A stretch of DNA of 64,000 nucleotides from the NCBI RefSeq assembly GCF_002432125.1, contig NZ_DJFS01000027.1, positions 5,719-69,718 on the forward strand. The letters are read 5' to 3'. The translations under genes and the position numbers were made by a program. Shown here piece by piece: positions 63,294 through 64,000 of the stretch (the first letter of the stretch is position 1; each line of letters starts with the position of its first letter). This DNA is from Brevundimonas sp. UBA5866 (lineage in GTDB: Bacteria; Pseudomonadota; Alphaproteobacteria; Caulobacterales; Caulobacteraceae). Below the pieces are notes generated by a model. It searched no databases, was not told the DNA's origin, and saw only the letters and a program-made list of their open reading frames with translations.

Positions 63294-64000
63294 CGGCGAT
63301 AGGGGCGGTAGCTCTCCGAATCGCCGCCATCGGCCACAGCACCAGTCATAAGGCGCGGCGTGATACGGGCACGGCTTTTCTGCTCATAGGCATAGCCAAG
63401 GGACAGGATGCGGGCATCATCCCACTTGGCCCCGAAGAAACTCATCCCCACAGGTAACCCATCGACCTGTCCCATAGGCACCGTCAGGTGCGGATAGCCC
63501 GCGACGGCTGCCAACTGGCTGGCCGAGCCGCCGACAACATCGCCCTTGACCTGATCAATCTGCCAAGCCGGCCCCGTCGTGGGTGCGACCAGAGCCACAA
63601 CGTCATGCCGGGCCAACAGACGGTCGATACCCTCAACACCGGCCAGTCGCACCGCATTGTCGCGCGCGGTGCGGTACTCAAGGTCTTCCAGACCGCCTCT
63701 CTTTTCGGCGATTTCAAAGAATTCCTGACCGAAAATGGAAAGCTCACGCGGGTTGCCATTATTGAAGGCGATCACATCGGCCAAGGTCCGCACCGGCACC
63801 TTGGCCGGATCGGTCGAGGCCAGATAAAGGGCCAGATCGGCCTTTAGCTCTGTCAGCAAGGTTATGATCTCGCCGCCCCCTATGGCCTGGGCATCGGGCT
63901 TTTCAACAATCTCGACCAGAATGGCACCGGCCTGTCGCAAGACCGCCAACTGCTGCTCGAACACGGCGTCAGTTGCAGCATCATAGCCGGTCAAGCCGCG
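63290..64000 (-). CDS. Amidase, C-terminal part (runs off right edge)
   Basis: At least 236 residues of the C-terminal half of an amidase-signature family enzyme; the N-terminus with the Lys-Ser-Ser triad lies outside the window. Recognised by VAPTTGPAWQIDQ and GYPHLTVPMGQVDGLPVGMSFFGAKWDDARILSLGYAYEQ, the usual end of GatA-like amidases. It hydrolyses an amide to acid and ammonia. Convergent with the CoA-transferase. Confidence 0.88.
   Translation of the reverse strand, partial: RGLTGYDAATDAVFEQQLAVLRQAGAILVEIVEKPDAQAIGGGEIITLLTELKADLALYLASTDPAKVPVRTLADVIAFNNGNPRELSIFGQEFFEIAEKRGGLEDLEYRTARDNAVRLAGVEGIDRLLARHDVVALVAPTTGPAWQIDQVKGDVVGGSASQLAAVAGYPHLTVPMGQVDGLPVGMSFFGAKWDDARILSLGYAYEQKSRARITPRLMTGAVADGGDSESYRPYRR

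Noticed and set aside
50458..64000. A nicotinate/2,5-dihydroxypyridine pathway (hydrolase, monooxygenase, maleate isomerase and amidase together).
   Set aside because: The set of families is suggestive, but the hydrolase lacks its triad, the isomerase-like protein lacks the second Cys, no ring-cleaving dioxygenase is seen, and the amidase is incomplete and lacks the operator. Not supported as an assignment.

Overview
The window is a GC-rich, densely coded chromosomal segment of an alphaproteobacterium, most likely a member of the Caulobacteraceae (Caulobacter/Brevundimonas/Asticcacaulis type). Evidence: a flbT-flaF pair (flagellin translation regulators typical of Alphaproteobacteria), a short single-domain FliN, many TTG/GTG starts, a large TonB-dependent receptor, and ATGA-coupled operons. 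There is no rRNA, CRISPR array, phage block or insertion sequence. This assignment is inference from gene content; no search was possible.

Region 1 (0-16 kb) is mostly core: a secreted beta-propeller/amidohydrolase, DedA, MsrB, DUF805, LipB, FliN, tRNA-Leu(GAG), MgtE, a GH24 lysozyme-like membrane protein, ExoD, FlaF/FlbT, two coupled acidic small proteins, a MoxR ATPase, a repeat-containing lipoprotein, an HD hydrolase, a degenerate-NUDIX regulator and tRNA-Ser(CGA). Region 2 (16-22 kb) is a complete histidine utilisation locus, hutC-hutG-hutI divergent from hutU-hutH, with a perfect HutC-type palindrome between them. Region 3 (22.1-25.6 kb) is an AT-rich promoter region and a 1010-residue autotransporter whose N-terminal passenger looks like a ClpP-fold serine protease.

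Region 4 (25.8-30.9 kb) is a tightly coupled five-gene operon: GNAT-like protein, E1/ThiF-like enzyme, membrane protein, second GNAT-like protein, Acg-type nitroreductase. Every junction is an ATGA overlap. It is one of the two best candidates for an undescribed system. It converges on a dihaem cytochrome c lipoprotein. Region 5 (32.7-42.3 kb) holds a large-subunit catalase with a hemerythrin protein, then a tandem HxlR regulator, a carotenoid/stilbene-type oxygenase, a DUF1295 protein, a feruloyl-CoA synthase-like ligase and an SCP-x type thiolase. The last group may form a phenylpropanoid or apocarotenoid breakdown set. An M14 carboxypeptidase follows.

Region 6 (45.2-61.6 kb) is the other best candidate. 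An inverted repeat YGTATT-N6-AATACR occurs in perfect form in front of an oligopeptide-type ABC importer operon (with a flavoprotein and an alpha/beta hydrolase), in front of a TonB receptor, between a methyltransferase and an Asp/Glu-racemase-like protein, and between a flavin monooxygenase and an aldehyde dehydrogenase. A fifth, one-mismatch copy also precedes the dehydrogenase. The sites bind these scattered transcription units into one regulon, probably for import and breakdown of an unidentified, perhaps aromatic or nitrogen-containing, compound. A GntR/UTRA regulator at the end of the block is the obvious candidate for the controlling protein. A CoA-transferase and a truncated amidase (running off the right edge) follow after a repeat-rich 565-base gap that contains an orphan leftward terminator.
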